A stretch of 64,000 nucleotides of DNA from positions 13,552 to 77,551 of the forward strand of contig JAEYUC010000025.1 of the NCBI GenBank assembly GCA_023433705.1, in the 5' to 3' direction. The position numbers were made by a program, and so were the translations under genes. This document shows, in pieces, positions 8,990-18,155 of the stretch. The stretch is from Pseudomonadota bacterium (GTDB taxonomy: Bacteria; Pseudomonadota; Gammaproteobacteria; Steroidobacterales; Steroidobacteraceae). The notes beneath the pieces were generated by a model. It made no database searches. It worked only from the letters and a program-made list of their open reading frames with translations, and was not told the DNA's origin. Each line of letters begins with the position of its first letter. Positions within the stretch are counted from its first letter, which is position 1.

Positions 8990-9629
8990 CGGTCTGCTTG
9001 GACGGATGCGCGTGCTGGAACGCGGGCAGGTGACTGCAGTTTTCGGCGATGAGCGCGAGCCGCGGATATTTCGTCGCGGGCACGCCGAATCGTTCCGCGG
9101 CGTAGAGCTGCGGCACGAGACAGCAGTCGGCCATCGTTGGGCTGTCGCCATGGCAGAACTTGCCGGACAGGTGATCGTGTTCCAGGTGCGCGTTGAACGC
9201 GTCGAGGCCGCGCATGATCCACTCGCGCAGCCACTCGGCGACGGCCGCGTCGCCGAGATGCAGCGTTTCCTTGAGGTACTTCGTGGTGCTGGTGTTCTGC
9301 ATCGGCTGGATGTCGCACGCGATGATCTGCGACAGCATGCGCACGCGGGCTCTATCCACCGGATCCTTCGGGATCAGGCGCGCGCCGGGAAACACTTCGT
9401 CGAGATACTCGATGATCGCGAGCGACTGCGCGAAGCGCTGGCCGTTGTGCACGAGCGTCGGCACGCGGCATTGCGGATTCACGCCCCGGTATTTCGCGCT
9501 CCACTGCTCGCCGCCGTCCTTCACCAGGTTGACGGCGTGGGTCTCGTACGGCAGCGACTTCAGGTTGAGCGCGATCCGCACCCGGTACGAGGCGGAGCTG
9601 CGCCAGTAGGTATAGAGCTCGAGACTCAA
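8979..9629 (-). CDS. maiA: Maleylacetoacetate isomerase (zeta-class GST)
   Basis: Glutathione-dependent isomerase of 216 aa converting maleylacetoacetate to fumarylacetoacetate in homogentisate breakdown. The N-terminal thioredoxin fold carries the zeta signature SSASYRVRIAL with its catalytic serines; the C-terminal helical domain contains SPTMADCCLVPQLY. The only start that gives the family N-terminus is TTG 9629, which overlaps the hpd stop as TTGA, so translation is probably coupled to hpd. No homogentisate dioxygenase or fumarylacetoacetase gene lies in the operon, so those steps must be encoded elsewhere. Confidence 0.93.
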   Translation of the reverse strand: MSLELYTYWRSSASYRVRIALNLKSLPYETHAVNLVKDGGEQWSAKYRGVNPQCRVPTLVHNGQRFAQSLAIIEYLDEVFPGARLIPKDPVDRARVRMLSQIIACDIQPMQNTSTTKYLKETLHLGDAAVAEWLREWIMRGLDAFNAHLEHDHLSGKFCHGDSPTMADCCLVPQLYAAERFGVPATKYPRLALIAENCSHLPAFQHAHPSKQTDAA

Positions 9630-10678
9630 ATGACACCTCTTCGCATCTGGTCGAGTTCGATGGATTCGAACAGCGCCTTGAAGTTGCCTTCGCCGAATCC
9701 CTGGTTGCCCTTGCGCTGGATGATCTCGAAGAAGATAGGCCCGATCACGTTCGCGGTGAAGATCTGCAACAGCAGCCCTTCGTCCGTCGTGCCGTTGCCG
9801 TCGATTAGGATACGCCTGCCGCGTAGCGCCTCGATATCCTCCGCGTGACCCTTGACGCGTGCGTCCACGCCTTCGTAGTAGGTATCCGGGGTGTCCTGGA
9901 ACGCGACGCCGCGGCCGCGCAGCACGTCCACGGTGTCGTAGATGTCCTCCGACGCCAGCGCGATGTGCTGGATACCTTCGCCGCGATATTCGCGCAGGTA
10001 CTCCTCGATCTGCGACTTGTCGTCCTGCGATTCGTTGATCGGGATGCGGATCTTGCCGCAAGGACTCGTCAGCGCACGCGAGAACAGCCCGGTCTTCTTT
10101 CCCTCGATGTCGAAGTAACGAATCTCCCGGAAATTGAACAGGCGTTCGTAGAACTCCGTCCACTTGTCCATGTTGCCGCGGTGCACGTTGTGCGTGAGAT
10201 GATCGATGACCGTCAGCCTCGCGGGCTCGAGCGGCGGGGCCGGCACCGGACGAAAGTCGACGTCGTAGATCGAATGATCGCCGTACCGGTCCACGAAATA
10301 GATCAACGAGCCGCCGATGCCCTTGATCGCGGGGATGTTGAGCTCCATCGGTCCGACGCTGTTGCGGTGCGGCTCGGCGCCGAGCGCGATGGCGCGTTCG
10401 AAGGCCGCCGCCGCGTCCCTTACGCGAAACGCCATCGCGCACACCGACGGCCCGTGCGCCTGCGCGAATTTCTGCGCGAACGAATCCGGCTCGGCGTTGA
10501 TGATGAAGTTGATGTCGCCCTGCGAGTGCAGCGTGACGTTCTTCGAGCGGTGGCGGGCCACGGCGGGGAAGCCCATCTGCTCGAAAAGGTCACGAAGCTG
10601 CTGGGGATGGGGCGCGGTGTACTCGACGAATTCGAATCCGTCGGTCCCCATGGGATTGGTGTCGACAGAGGCAGCCAT
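9626..10678 (-). CDS. hpd: 4-hydroxyphenylpyruvate dioxygenase
   Basis: Non-haem iron dioxygenase of 350 aa that turns 4-hydroxyphenylpyruvate into homogentisate. Two VOC-fold halves are visible; the iron ligands are the His of VIDHLTHNV, the His of IQHIALASEDI and the Glu near the end in FFEIIQRKG. ATG 10678 is preceded by a strong ribosome site (GGAGG), and upstream in-frame starts would run into the operator. First gene of the tyrosine operon, divergent from a MarR-family gene that probably controls it. Confidence 0.96.
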   Translation of the reverse strand: MAASVDTNPMGTDGFEFVEYTAPHPQQLRDLFEQMGFPAVARHRSKNVTLHSQGDINFIINAEPDSFAQKFAQAHGPSVCAMAFRVRDAAAAFERAIALGAEPHRNSVGPMELNIPAIKGIGGSLIYFVDRYGDHSIYDVDFRPVPAPPLEPARLTVIDHLTHNVHRGNMDKWTEFYERLFNFREIRYFDIEGKKTGLFSRALTSPCGKIRIPINESQDDKSQIEEYLREYRGEGIQHIALASEDIYDTVDVLRGRGVAFQDTPDTYYEGVDARVKGHAEDIEALRGRRILIDGNGTTDEGLLLQIFTANVIGPIFFEIIQRKGNQGFGEGNFKALFESIELDQMRRGVI

Positions 10679-10706
10679 TACTGGCCTCCGGAAGGAAAAT
10701 GATTTA

Positions 10707-10720
10707 GTTACAATTGTAAC
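10707..10720. promoter_or_regulatory. Palindromic operator between hpd and the MarR gene
   Basis: Perfect 14-bp palindrome GTTACAATTGTAAC in the 77-bp divergent intergenic region, about 29 bases before the hpd ATG and 36 before the MarR ATG. It is AT-rich in a GC-rich background, and the hexamer TACAAT, close to a -10 box, appears on both strands. A MarR dimer bound here would block both promoters. That regulatory role is inferred from position and symmetry. Confidence 0.7.
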
Positions 10721-10755
10721 CATTCCGCCCGGAACCGAAAGGCGCAAGACCCGAC

Positions 10756-11220
10756 ATGCCGCGACGCGAGAAGCTTCACCTGGAAGGATTTCTGCCCTTT
10801 CGGCTGTCAGTGCTGTCCAATACCGTCAGTTCCGCGATTGCGGCGGCCTATTTCGCGCATTTCGGCCTGTCGATCCCGGAATGGCGGGTGATGGCCGTGC
10901 TCGCCTCGAATCCCGGCCTCTCCGCCGCCGAAGTCACCGCGCGCACGGCGATGGACAAGGTCGCGGTCAGCCGCGCGGTCGCGACGCTGCTCGCGGCCGG
11001 CCGCCTGCAACGCACGACGGCCGCCGCCGACCGGCGGCGCACTCATCTCAAGCTCACGAGCGCCGGCACGCGCGTGTACGCGCAAGTCGTGCCGATGGCG
11101 CTCGACTACGAACGCGGATTGCTCGCCTCCCTTTCGAAACAGGATCGCGCGACACTCGACCGGTTGCTTCGGGTGTTGCTTGGCCGGGCCGTGGAACTCG
11201 GACCCGCCCACGCGGAGTGA
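10756..11220 (+). CDS. MarR-family transcriptional regulator (probable hpd-operon repressor)
   Basis: Winged-helix regulator of 154 aa with the MarR core: SIPEWRVMAVL, AMDKVAVSRAVATLLAAGRL as recognition region, and the DRRRTHLKLTSAG wing. It is divergent from hpd with a perfect palindrome between the two, so autoregulation and control of tyrosine breakdown are likely. MarR regulators beside hpd are common in proteobacteria; the ligand (perhaps 4-hydroxyphenylpyruvate or homogentisate) is not shown by the sequence. Confidence 0.9.
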   Translation: MPRREKLHLEGFLPFRLSVLSNTVSSAIAAAYFAHFGLSIPEWRVMAVLASNPGLSAAEVTARTAMDKVAVSRAVATLLAAGRLQRTTAAADRRRTHLKLTSAGTRVYAQVVPMALDYERGLLASLSKQDRATLDRLLRVLLGRAVELGPAHAE

Positions 11221-11252
11221 CCGAAATGCGCATCAACCACAGAGGTCCCTGA

Positions 11253-14200
11253 ATGCTCGGCAAGATTCCCGCCGCACGGCTGGCCCTGATCGAGAAGATA
11301 GTCGAGCGGGCCCGCAGGCAACTGCCCGCATCGCGACGCAAGCTCGCGGCGGAGTTCCTGCGCGGCTACTTCCGCGGCGTCGCGGAAGAGGACCTGCGCA
11401 CGCATCGGCCCGAGGACCTGGCCGCCGCGGCGCTCGCGCATCTCGAGTTCGGCCGCAAGCGCAGTGGCCGCCAGGTGCTGGTCGGTCTCGCCGGCCCCCT
11501 GAACGAAAACGCTCCGACGGCATCGCATCGCGCGCTCGTGCGCGTCGTCGCGCCCGACATGCCGTTCCTCGTGGACTCGATTGGGGTCGCATTCAGCCAG
11601 TTGAATATCGGCGTTCACCTGATCGTGCACCCGGTGCTCGCGGTGAAGCGCAACGCGCGCGGCCAGCTCACCGACGTGGCAGGCGATGTCGCGACGTCGG
11701 ACGGCGGAATGCGCGCGGAGTCCTGGCAGCTCGTCGAGATCGACCGGCCGCGCGACGCGACGCACGCGCGCGAGCTCGAACGACGCCTGCGCGCCACGCT
11801 CGAAGACGTGCGGCGCGCGGTGGAAGACTTCCCGCGAATGCTCGAGCGCCTGCGGGCCGTGGCGAACGAGCTCGACAAGGCGAAATTGCCCGTCCCCCGC
11901 TCTCACGCGAGCGAAGCGCGCGCCCTGCTCTCCTGGATGCACGACGGCCACTTCGTGTTCCTCGGCTACCGTCACTACCGACTCAAGCGCGGCCGCGCGC
12001 GCGACGCGTTGATCCGCGATGCGGCCAGTGGACTCGGAATCCTCCGAGAGCAGCCGAGGCGCAAGACGCCGCCGCCCATCGTGCTCACCGGGCGACTGCG
12101 CCGCCAGGCCCGCGAGGCGGACCTGCTGGTGCTGACCAAGGCCAACACACCTTCCACGGTGCATCGCGGCAGTTACCTCGATTACGTCGGCGTGAAGACT
12201 TTCGACGCCGCGGGCAACGTGACCGGCGAACATCGCTTCCTCGGATTGTGGACTTCGAGCGCCTATCACATGGCGCCGTCGGAGATTCCGCTTCTGCGGC
12301 GCAAGCTCGACGCGGTGATCGCGCACTTCGGGTTGCCCGAGAACAGCCACGACGCGAAGTCCGTCGTGCACGTGATCGAAACCTTTCCGCGCGACGAGTT
12401 GTTCCAGATGAGCGTGCCGGAGCTCATCGCGCTCGTGCGCGGCATCGTGAACCTCTACGAACGCCGGCGCGTGCGCCTGTTCGCGCGGCGAGACAGTTAC
12501 GAGCGTTTCTATTCCTGCCTCGTATATGTGCCGCGCGATCGCTACAACACCGAGGTGCGCGAGCGCATCGAGCGCATCGTGCGCGCGCGCTTCGGCGGCA
12601 CCGACATCGAGACGCAGGTGCAGATCTCCGACTCGATGCTCGCGCGGCTGCACGTCCTGGTGCGCACGCCGCAGGGCGCGAAACCCGTCGAAAACTTCGC
12701 GGCGATCGAAGCCGAAATCGCGGCGTCCGCGGAGACCTGGGACGACCGGCTGCAGAACGAGCTGATCTCGCGCGGCGCCGGACGCGAAACCGTCGAAGTC
12801 GCGGAGCGTTATTCGCGCGCGTTTCCGGCCGCCTATCGCGCCGACGTCAATCCGGCGCTCGCGCTCGAGGACATCGCCGACCTGCAGGCGCTCGAGGCGA
12901 ACGCCTCGATGCCGCGACTCAACCTGACGGAACGCGCGGCCGGCGAACGCGACAGCCGCCTGCACCTGCGAGTGCTGCAGGCGGGCGATCCGATTTCGAT
13001 CTCGGACATCCTGCCGATGCTCGAGAACTTCGGTCTGCGCGTCGTGGCCGAACGGCCCTATCACGTGGACGTCACCGGGCGCGGCGCGTGGATCCAGGAC
13101 TTCGAACTGGAAGCCCACGACGTGCGCCGCGCGAATGTCGCCGCGCTCGAGCCGCTGTTCAAGGAAGCTTTCCTGGCCGCGTGGCGCGGCGACATCGAGA
13201 ACGACGGGTTCAACCGCCTACTGTTGTGCGCGTCCTTGAGCGCGCGCGAGATCGTCGTGATGCGCGCGTACTGCAAGTACCTGCTGCAGACCGGCATCCC
13301 GTTCAGCCAGGCCTACATGGAGCGCGTGCTGGTCGCGCAGGCGCCGATCACGCGCGCGCTGCTCAAACTCTTCCAGACACAGTTCTCGCCCAGCGCGAAC
13401 GCGCGCGAGAGCGCCGCGCAACGCATCGAAGCCGGCGTGCTGCGCGCGCTCGACCGGGTCACGAGCCTCGACGAGGACCGCATCCTGCGCGCCTATCTGT
13501 CGGTGATCCGCGCGACGCTGCGAACGAACTACTTTCAGACGGATGCGCAGGGCGCGATGAAGCCCTGGGTATCTTTCAAGCTCGACCCGCAGAGGATTCC
13601 CGAACTACCGCTGCCGCGGCCGAAGTTCGAGATCTTCGTCTACAGCCCGCGCGTCGAAGGCGTGCATCTGCGCATGGGATTCGTCGCGCGCGGTGGCCTG
13701 CGCTGGTCGGACCGCCGCGAGGATTTCCGCACCGAGGTGCTGGGCCTCATGAAGGCGCAGAACGTGAAGAACACCGTCATCGTGCCGGTCGGCGCCAAGG
13801 GCGGCTTCTATCCGAAGCGCCTGCAGGGCCTGTCGCGCGAGGAGGCGATGAAGGAAGGCGTCGCGAGTTACCAGACCTTCATCCGCGGCCTGCTCGACGT
13901 CACCGACAACATCGTCGACGGCAAGGTCGTAGTGCGTCCGGGCATCGTGCGCCGCGACGGCGACGACGCCTACCTGGTCGTCGCGGCCGACAAGGGCACG
14001 GCGACTTTCTCGGACATCGCCAACGCCATTTCGATCGAATACGGCCACTGGCTGGGCGACGCGTTCGCCTCGGGCGGCTCCGCCGGCTACGACCACAAGG
14101 GAATGGGAATCACGGCGCGCGGCGCCTGGGAAAGCGTCAAGCGACACTTCCGCGAACTCGGCGTCGACATCCAGTCCCAGGATTTCACCGTCGCGGGAAT

Positions 14201-16094
14201 CGGCGACATGTCGGGCGACGTATTCGGCAACGGCATGCTGCTCTCGAAGCACATCCGCCTCGTAGCCGCCTTCGATCATCGCCACATCTTCCTCGATCCG
14301 GGGCCCGACGCGGCGGCGAGTCACCGCGAGCGCGAGCGCCTGTTCAAACTACCGCGCTCGAGCTGGGACGACTATTCGCGCAAGCTGATCTCGCGCGGCG
14401 GCGGCGTGTGGCCGCGCACCGCGAAGTCCATTCCGCTCTCCGCCGAGGCGCGCGTGCTGCTCGACCTGCCTTCGACGTCGGCGACGCCCGTCGAAGTCAT
14501 GCGCGCGATCCTGCGCATGCGCGTCGACCTGCTCTGGAACGGCGGCATCGGTACGTACGTGAAGGCGCACGACGAGTCGCAGGCCGAGGCGCGCGACCGC
14601 GCCAACGACGCGATCCGCGCGGACGGCCGCGAGGTGCGCGCCAAGGTCATCGGCGAAGGCGGCAATCTCGGCTGCACGCAGCGCGGCCGCGTCGAATACG
14701 CGCAGTCCGGCGGACCCGACACCCTCGGCGGCAGGATCAACACCGACTTCATCGACAACTCCGCGGGCGTCAACACCTCGGACGTCGAGGTGAACATCAA
14801 GATCCTGCTGGCCGACGTGGCGCGCCGGGGCCGCGTGACACGCGCCGCGCGCGACAAACTGCTCGCGAGCATGACCGACGAAGTCGCGAAGCTGGTCCTG
14901 CGGAACAACTACCTGCAGAGCCAATCGTTGTCCGTGCTCGAGCAACGCGCGCCCGAACGGCTCACCGAGTATCAGAGTCTCGTCCGCGCGCTCGAGCGCG
15001 GCGGTCACTTGAACCGCGCCATCGAATTCCTGCCCGGCGACGACGAGTTCCTCGACCGCCGCAAGCAACGTCTCGGCCTGACACGTCCCGAACTCGCGGT
15101 CGTGCTCGCCTACAGCAAACTCTGGCTCAGCAATCACCTGCTCGATTCGGATTTGCCCGACGACCCGTATTTCGCGAGCGAGGTGCAGCGTTACTTCCCG
15201 ACGGCCGTGCAACGGCGTTATCCGCGCGAGATCGGGCAGCATCCCCTGCGCCGCGAGATCATCGCGACCGCGACCACGAACAGCCTCGTGAACCGCATGG
15301 GACCGGTGTTCGTCACGCGCGCGCTCGAGGAAACCGAAGCGGGACCCGCGGCAATCGCGCGCGCCTACACGATCGCGCGCGAGGTCTTCTCGATGCGTGC
15401 GTTGTGGGCGGACATCGAGGCGCTCGACAACAAGGTCGCCGCGAACGTGCAGTACGGCATGTTCTATCGCACGGGCAGGCTGCTGCGACACACCAGCTAC
15501 TGGCTGCTGCGCGAACGCGGCAAGGATCTGCACATCGAGAACGCGGTGCGCGAGCTCAAGCCCGGCATCGCCGAACTCGACAAGGCCACGGACGTCGGAC
15601 TCGGCACCGCGGTGCGCGCTCAGTACGACGCGGTGCTCGTCGAACTCTCGCAGGGCGGCGTGCCGGAGAGTCTGGCGAAACGTGTCGCGCGGCTGTTCCT
15701 GCTCGAGCCCGCGCTCGACATCGTCGCGCTTGCCCGCTCCGAGCGCGCGCCCGTCGTCGAAGTCGCGCGCGCGTATTTCGAGCTCGGCGAGCTCATCGGC
15801 CTCGACTGGCTGCACGCGGAAATCGACCGGCTCACGGTCGACGGATCCTGGCAGGCCACCGCCCGCACGGGCCTGCGCGATGCGGCCATGCGCGCGCATC
15901 GGCAGCTCACGCGCCAGATCCTGCGCACGCGCGGCGCGCGCCGCTCGTCGGAACGCGTGGCGCGCTGGAGCGCGCAGCGCGGCGACGCGCTCGCGAGCTG
16001 GAAGCGCACGCTCGCCGAGATGCGCGCGGGCCCCGCGGATTTCGCCACGCTCACCGTCGGAGTCGACGCGGTGCGTGGTCTCGCGTCCGCCTGA
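11253..16094 (+). CDS. gdhB: NAD-specific glutamate dehydrogenase, large (about 180 kDa) type
   Basis: Enzyme of 1613 aa that oxidises glutamate to 2-oxoglutarate with NAD; size and architecture match the bacterial L180 class. The long N-terminal half is regulatory (ACT-like segments around PDMPFLVDSIG). The catalytic part, about residues 770-1270, contains GLRWSDRREDFRTEV, VPVGAKGGFYPKR, GIGDMSGDVFGNGML and KVIGEGGNLGCTQ. A helical C-terminal region follows. The strong GC bias opens long frames on the other strand and in another frame over the same DNA; their Arg/Ala-rich content marks them as shadows. It probably supplies 2-oxoglutarate during amino-acid catabolism. Confidence 0.97.
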   Translation: MLGKIPAARLALIEKIVERARRQLPASRRKLAAEFLRGYFRGVAEEDLRTHRPEDLAAAALAHLEFGRKRSGRQVLVGLAGPLNENAPTASHRALVRVVAPDMPFLVDSIGVAFSQLNIGVHLIVHPVLAVKRNARGQLTDVAGDVATSDGGMRAESWQLVEIDRPRDATHARELERRLRATLEDVRRAVEDFPRMLERLRAVANELDKAKLPVPRSHASEARALLSWMHDGHFVFLGYRHYRLKRGRARDALIRDAASGLGILREQPRRKTPPPIVLTGRLRRQAREADLLVLTKANTPSTVHRGSYLDYVGVKTFDAAGNVTGEHRFLGLWTSSAYHMAPSEIPLLRRKLDAVIAHFGLPENSHDAKSVVHVIETFPRDELFQMSVPELIALVRGIVNLYERRRVRLFARRDSYERFYSCLVYVPRDRYNTEVRERIERIVRARFGGTDIETQVQISDSMLARLHVLVRTPQGAKPVENFAAIEAEIAASAETWDDRLQNELISRGAGRETVEVAERYSRAFPAAYRADVNPALALEDIADLQALEANASMPRLNLTERAAGERDSRLHLRVLQAGDPISISDILPMLENFGLRVVAERPYHVDVTGRGAWIQDFELEAHDVRRANVAALEPLFKEAFLAAWRGDIENDGFNRLLLCASLSAREIVVMRAYCKYLLQTGIPFSQAYMERVLVAQAPITRALLKLFQTQFSPSANARESAAQRIEAGVLRALDRVTSLDEDRILRAYLSVIRATLRTNYFQTDAQGAMKPWVSFKLDPQRIPELPLPRPKFEIFVYSPRVEGVHLRMGFVARGGLRWSDRREDFRTEVLGLMKAQNVKNTVIVPVGAKGGFYPKRLQGLSREEAMKEGVASYQTFIRGLLDVTDNIVDGKVVVRPGIVRRDGDDAYLVVAADKGTATFSDIANAISIEYGHWLGDAFASGGSAGYDHKGMGITARGAWESVKRHFRELGVDIQSQDFTVAGIGDMSGDVFGNGMLLSKHIRLVAAFDHRHIFLDPGPDAAASHRERERLFKLPRSSWDDYSRKLISRGGGVWPRTAKSIPLSAEARVLLDLPSTSATPVEVMRAILRMRVDLLWNGGIGTYVKAHDESQAEARDRANDAIRADGREVRAKVIGEGGNLGCTQRGRVEYAQSGGPDTLGGRINTDFIDNSAGVNTSDVEVNIKILLADVARRGRVTRAARDKLLASMTDEVAKLVLRNNYLQSQSLSVLEQRAPERLTEYQSLVRALERGGHLNRAIEFLPGDDEFLDRRKQRLGLTRPELAVVLAYSKLWLSNHLLDSDLPDDPYFASEVQRYFPTAVQRRYPREIGQHPLRREIIATATTNSLVNRMGPVFVTRALEETEAGPAAIARAYTIAREVFSMRALWADIEALDNKVAANVQYGMFYRTGRLLRHTSYWLLRERGKDLHIENAVRELKPGIAELDKATDVGLGTAVRAQYDAVLVELSQGGVPESLAKRVARLFLLEPALDIVALARSERAPVVEVARAYFELGELIGLDWLHAEIDRLTVDGSWQATARTGLRDAAMRAHRQLTRQILRTRGARRSSERVARWSAQRGDALASWKRTLAEMRAGPADFATLTVGVDAVRGLASA

Positions 16095-16098
16095 CCGG

Positions 16099-16908
16099 AT
16101 GCGCATCGCGCTGGTGATCACGACCTACGAGCGGCCCGATGCGCTCGCGGCCGTGCTCGCCAGCACCGCGCGACAGACACTCGCGCCATCCGAGATCGTG
16201 ATCGCCGACGACGGCTCCGGCGAGTCCACGCGCGCGCTGGTCGCGGACTTCGCCGCGCGCTCCCCGGTGCCGGTGCGCTTCGTATCGCAGGCGCACGAAG
16301 GTTTCAGGCTGACCCGGCTGCGCAACCTCGCGATCGCGGCGACCACGGCCGACTATCTCGTCTTCGTCGACGGCGACATGGTGCTGGACCCGCGGTTCGT
16401 CGCCGATCATGCCCGCCTGGCGCGCACCGGATGGTTCACCCAGGGCGTGCGCGTGCGCGCGGATGCCGGACTGACGCGGATGCTCATCGCGGACCCCTCG
16501 ATGCCGGTGGCCTTTTCGGGCCCGGGGCTCGGCGGTCTGCGCCGGCTCTATCTACTGCATTCCCCGGCTCTCACCACCCTCGTCCGCGGCCTCGCCAACA
16601 CGTTCATTGCCATAAAAGGGTGCAACCAGGCCTACTGGCGCGAAGACCTCATCCGGGTCAACGGATTCAACGAGGCCATCCACGGCTGGGGCCCCGAGGA
16701 CAAGGAGCTGTGCGCGCGACTCCATTACGCGGGGGTACGGCGCCAGACCCTGCTCTTCGGCGGGACCGCGGTCCATCTCGAACACCCACCCGCGGCCCGC
16801 GAGCGGCTCGGGTCGAACCAGGCGGTGCTCAGCGACACGCTCAGAAAGCGCAAGAAGCGCTGTGAAACCGGGCTGGATGCGCATTTGGGCCGAAATCTTT
16901 TGGGTTAA
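16099..16908 (+). CDS. Family-2 glycosyltransferase
   Basis: GT-A fold transferase of 269 aa. It opens with the nucleotide-sugar-binding sequence ALVITTYERPDALAAVL, has the metal-binding DGD (residues 91-93, LVFVDGDMVLDP) and ends with a galactosyltransferase-type acceptor region FNEAIHGWGPEDKELCARL. No membrane helix. ATG 16099 begins five bases after the glutamate dehydrogenase stop, so the two may be cotranscribed, though the link is unclear. It probably glycosylates a surface polysaccharide or lipopolysaccharide core; donor and acceptor are unknown. Confidence 0.88.
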   Translation: MRIALVITTYERPDALAAVLASTARQTLAPSEIVIADDGSGESTRALVADFAARSPVPVRFVSQAHEGFRLTRLRNLAIAATTADYLVFVDGDMVLDPRFVADHARLARTGWFTQGVRVRADAGLTRMLIADPSMPVAFSGPGLGGLRRLYLLHSPALTTLVRGLANTFIAIKGCNQAYWREDLIRVNGFNEAIHGWGPEDKELCARLHYAGVRRQTLLFGGTAVHLEHPPAARERLGSNQAVLSDTLRKRKKRCETGLDAHLGRNLLG

Positions 16909-16935
16909 CATGGCGCCCCATTTTTTGGAGGACGC

Positions 16936-17697
16936 ATGTCAGGCAAGCCCGGAAAGCTCATTCTCGTTCGTCACGGCCAGAGCACCTGGAACGTGGAAAA
17001 CCTCTTCACCGGCTGGCATGACGTCGATCTTTCCGATCAGGGTCGCATCGAAGCCCGTTCCGCGGGCGTCGAGATCAAGAAGGCGGGACTGGTGCCCGAC
17101 ATCGCGTTCACGTCCGTGCTCAAGCGCGCGATCCGTACGTTGTGGAGCGTGCTCGACGAGCTCGATCTCATGTGGATCCCGGTCGAGCGCAGCTGGCGCC
17201 TGAACGAGCGCCACTACGGCGCATTGCAGGGTCTCGACAAGGCGCAGACCGTGGAGAAACACGGCGAGGCGCAGGTCAAGATCTGGCGCCGCAGCTACGA
17301 CATTCCGCCGCCGCCGCTGAACCTCGACGATCCGCGTCACCCGATCAACGACCGCCGCTACGCAAACCTCGATCCGCGCGTACTGCCGGCCAGCGAATCG
17401 CTCAAGGACACGCTCGCGCGAGTGCTGCCGTTCTGGAACGACCGCATCGCCGCCGAACTCAAGCTCGGCAAGAACGTGCTGGTGGCCGCGCACGGCAACA
17501 GCCTGCGCGCGGTGGTGAAGATGCTCGACAACGTGAGCGAGGCCGACATCACCGAGCTCAACATTCCGACCGGCGTCCCGCTGGTGTACGAGCTCGATTC
17601 GAACCTGAAGCCGCTCAAGAGCGGCTACCTCGGCGACCCGGAGGCCATCAAGGCCGCGGCCGAGGCCGTCAAGAAGCAGACCGAAAAGAGGAAGTAG
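16936..17697 (+). CDS. gpmA: 2,3-bisphosphoglycerate-dependent phosphoglycerate mutase
   Basis: Glycolytic/gluconeogenic enzyme of 253 aa interconverting 3- and 2-phosphoglycerate. The phosphohistidine motif is LVRHGQSTWNVENLFTGW; further family landmarks are ERHYGALQGLDK and AAHGNSLRAVVK. A strong ribosome site, TTGGAGG, lies seven bases before the ATG. It converges on the RraB-domain gene with only nine bases between stop codons. Confidence 0.96.
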   Translation: MSGKPGKLILVRHGQSTWNVENLFTGWHDVDLSDQGRIEARSAGVEIKKAGLVPDIAFTSVLKRAIRTLWSVLDELDLMWIPVERSWRLNERHYGALQGLDKAQTVEKHGEAQVKIWRRSYDIPPPPLNLDDPRHPINDRRYANLDPRVLPASESLKDTLARVLPFWNDRIAAELKLGKNVLVAAHGNSLRAVVKMLDNVSEADITELNIPTGVPLVYELDSNLKPLKSGYLGDPEAIKAAAEAVKKQTEKRK

Positions 17698-17706
17698 TTA
17701 GTGGCG

Positions 17707-18150
17707 TCAGGCCGGGGGACCGGGGTCCCTCGGCACCTGCTTCGCCGACCAGCCGTCGTAACGTCCGTTGCGGATGTTGGCGGCATCCGAGAGCTTGCGG
17801 CTGAGCGCCTGCATGTCGGGCACCGTGAGCTGCATCGACTTGTGGGCGTGCAGGCTGTAATGCAGATCGCCCGTATCGGGCGTTTCGATCACGTCCGCGT
17901 CGAAGCCCTCGGTTCGCAGTTGCGCGGCCAGCTCTTCGGCTGCCGCCTTCGCCGGAAAGGCGAAGAAGAAATCCACGTCATGCGGCTTGAACGGATCCGT
18001 GCCGCGCTTGCGCAACTGGTCGATGAGCCGCTCGTCCCAGGAATCGTTCTTCTGGCGCCGCAGCTTCTGCAGGTTCTGGTAAATGCGCCAGGCCGCGACC
18101 AGTCCACCAAGTACCGCGAAGGCGATCATCCAGTTGGTGGAGGAGAACAT
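17707..18150 (-). CDS. Membrane-anchored RraB-domain protein (ribonuclease E inhibitor family)
   Basis: Protein of 147 aa with an N-terminal membrane helix (NWMIAFAVLGGLVAAW, residues about 6-21) followed by a basic/acidic linker. The C-terminal domain resembles RraB: DVDFFFAFPAKAAAEELAAQLRTEGF and the closing GRYDGW. E. coli RraB is soluble and modulates RNase E; here the domain is tied to the membrane, where RNase E also resides, so a degradosome role is plausible but inferred. It lies five bases after the ferredoxin stop, in the same operon. Confidence 0.75.
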   Translation of the reverse strand: MFSSTNWMIAFAVLGGLVAAWRIYQNLQKLRRQKNDSWDERLIDQLRKRGTDPFKPHDVDFFFAFPAKAAAEELAAQLRTEGFDADVIETPDTGDLHYSLHAHKSMQLTVPDMQALSRKLSDAANIRNGRYDGWSAKQVPRDPGPPA

Positions 18151-18155
18151 GTCCG

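Noticed and set aside
11106..16121. Very long open frames antisense to, and in another frame of, the NAD-GDH gene (up to about 1645 codons)
   Set aside because: They are Arg-, Ala- and His-rich without domains. The real frame encodes a full NAD-GDH, and such shadows are expected where third codon positions are nearly all G or C.
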